A stretch of DNA of 64,000 nucleotides from Allomyces arbusculus (taxonomy: Eukaryota > Blastocladiomycota > Blastocladiomycetes > Blastocladiales > Blastocladiaceae), in assembly GCA_027604705.1 (NCBI GenBank), contig JADHYV010000027.1:1-64000 (forward strand). The letters are read 5' to 3'. Shown here piece by piece: positions 63,833 through 64,000 of the stretch. A model generated the notes under the pieces. It saw only the letters and a list, made by a program, of their open reading frames with translations, did not search any database and was not told where the DNA came from. Position numbers and translations under genes: made by a program. The number at the start of each line of letters is the position of its first letter. Position 1 is the first letter of the stretch.

Positions 63833-64000
63833 ACAAACACCACACACAACCACCACCCCCACACCCACCCCACCCCCCCCCCCCCCCCCGCGCGCCGGGG
63901 GGCGCCCCCCCCCCCCCCAGATTTACTGCCGTCCGTTAATGTGGGCACATGCTCAAGAAGCTGTTGGGCATCTGAAGTTCTTTCGATCGAGCTGACTTGG
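63833..64000. other. Post-gap sequence, C-homopolymer then unique DNA
   Basis: CA/CCA-rich and C-run sequence to about 63918, then 80 bp that repeat the pre-gap flank. No feature supported. Confidence 0.6.

Overview
The window reads as nuclear DNA of a zoosporic (flagellated) fungus, most likely a blastocladiomycete or related chytrid-grade lineage. Four observations support this. Coding DNA is very GC-rich. Introns are numerous and mostly 36 to 120 nt, with a strong GTACG-type donor. The gene set is fungal: a Cet1-type RNA triphosphatase, 3-hydroxyanthranilate dioxygenase, trehalose-phosphate synthase, a UPF0658 Golgi protein, an Mcp5/Num1-like PH protein and a PAK-type kinase. An intact gene for the axonemal nexin-dynein regulatory complex subunit DRC1 is also present. 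Species assignment is inference. No virus-like or LTR element was recognised.

Layout, left to right: a partial low-complexity polyQ gene (-), the twin-CX9C protein CMC1 (-), dihydroorotate dehydrogenase (+), trehalose-6-phosphate synthase with a degenerate phosphatase domain (-), TFIIF alpha (+), DRC1 (-), an unknown protein with three Cys-Pro motifs (+), an EF-hand MscS channel (-), UVSSA (+), PFK-2/FBPase-2 with a large insert (+), a pinin-like SR protein (-), a UPF0658 membrane protein (+), an AT-richer island with a tRNA-Ser, a proline-rich tail-anchored protein (-), a DUF829/TMEM53 hydrolase (-), a KH-SAM RNA-binding protein (-), the RNA triphosphatase (+), a coiled-coil/PH cortical protein (+), an F-box-like protein (-), Sof1/DCAF13 (+), 3-hydroxyanthranilate dioxygenase (-), a second identical tRNA-Ser, Bfr2/AATF (+), a second AT-richer island, a PAK-family pseudokinase (-), a LEA2-like membrane protein (+), and a third AT-richer island ending in a poor-quality assembly gap.

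The genes are eukaryotic housekeeping and signalling genes with no operon logic. Several share a theme: transcription and mRNA maturation (TFIIF alpha, UVSSA, Cet1-type triphosphatase, pinin), small-subunit ribosome assembly (Sof1, Bfr2), and carbon metabolism (TPS, PFK-2/FBPase-2). Exon models were built by hand from GT-AG sites. Nearly every model keeps reading frame across all junctions and gives a total length divisible by three, which is the main support for them.

The most unusual items are: two identical tRNA-Ser genes with anticodon ACT (A34 in a two-codon box); a PAK-like protein whose HRD and DFG motifs are both altered; a TPP domain that has lost the second Asp of its DxD motif; a roughly 200-residue insert inside the fructose-bisphosphatase domain; and three AT-richer, tRNA-remnant-bearing islands placed at gene 3' ends, one carrying a foldback element with 132-bp arms. 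None amounts to a clearly new multi-gene system.
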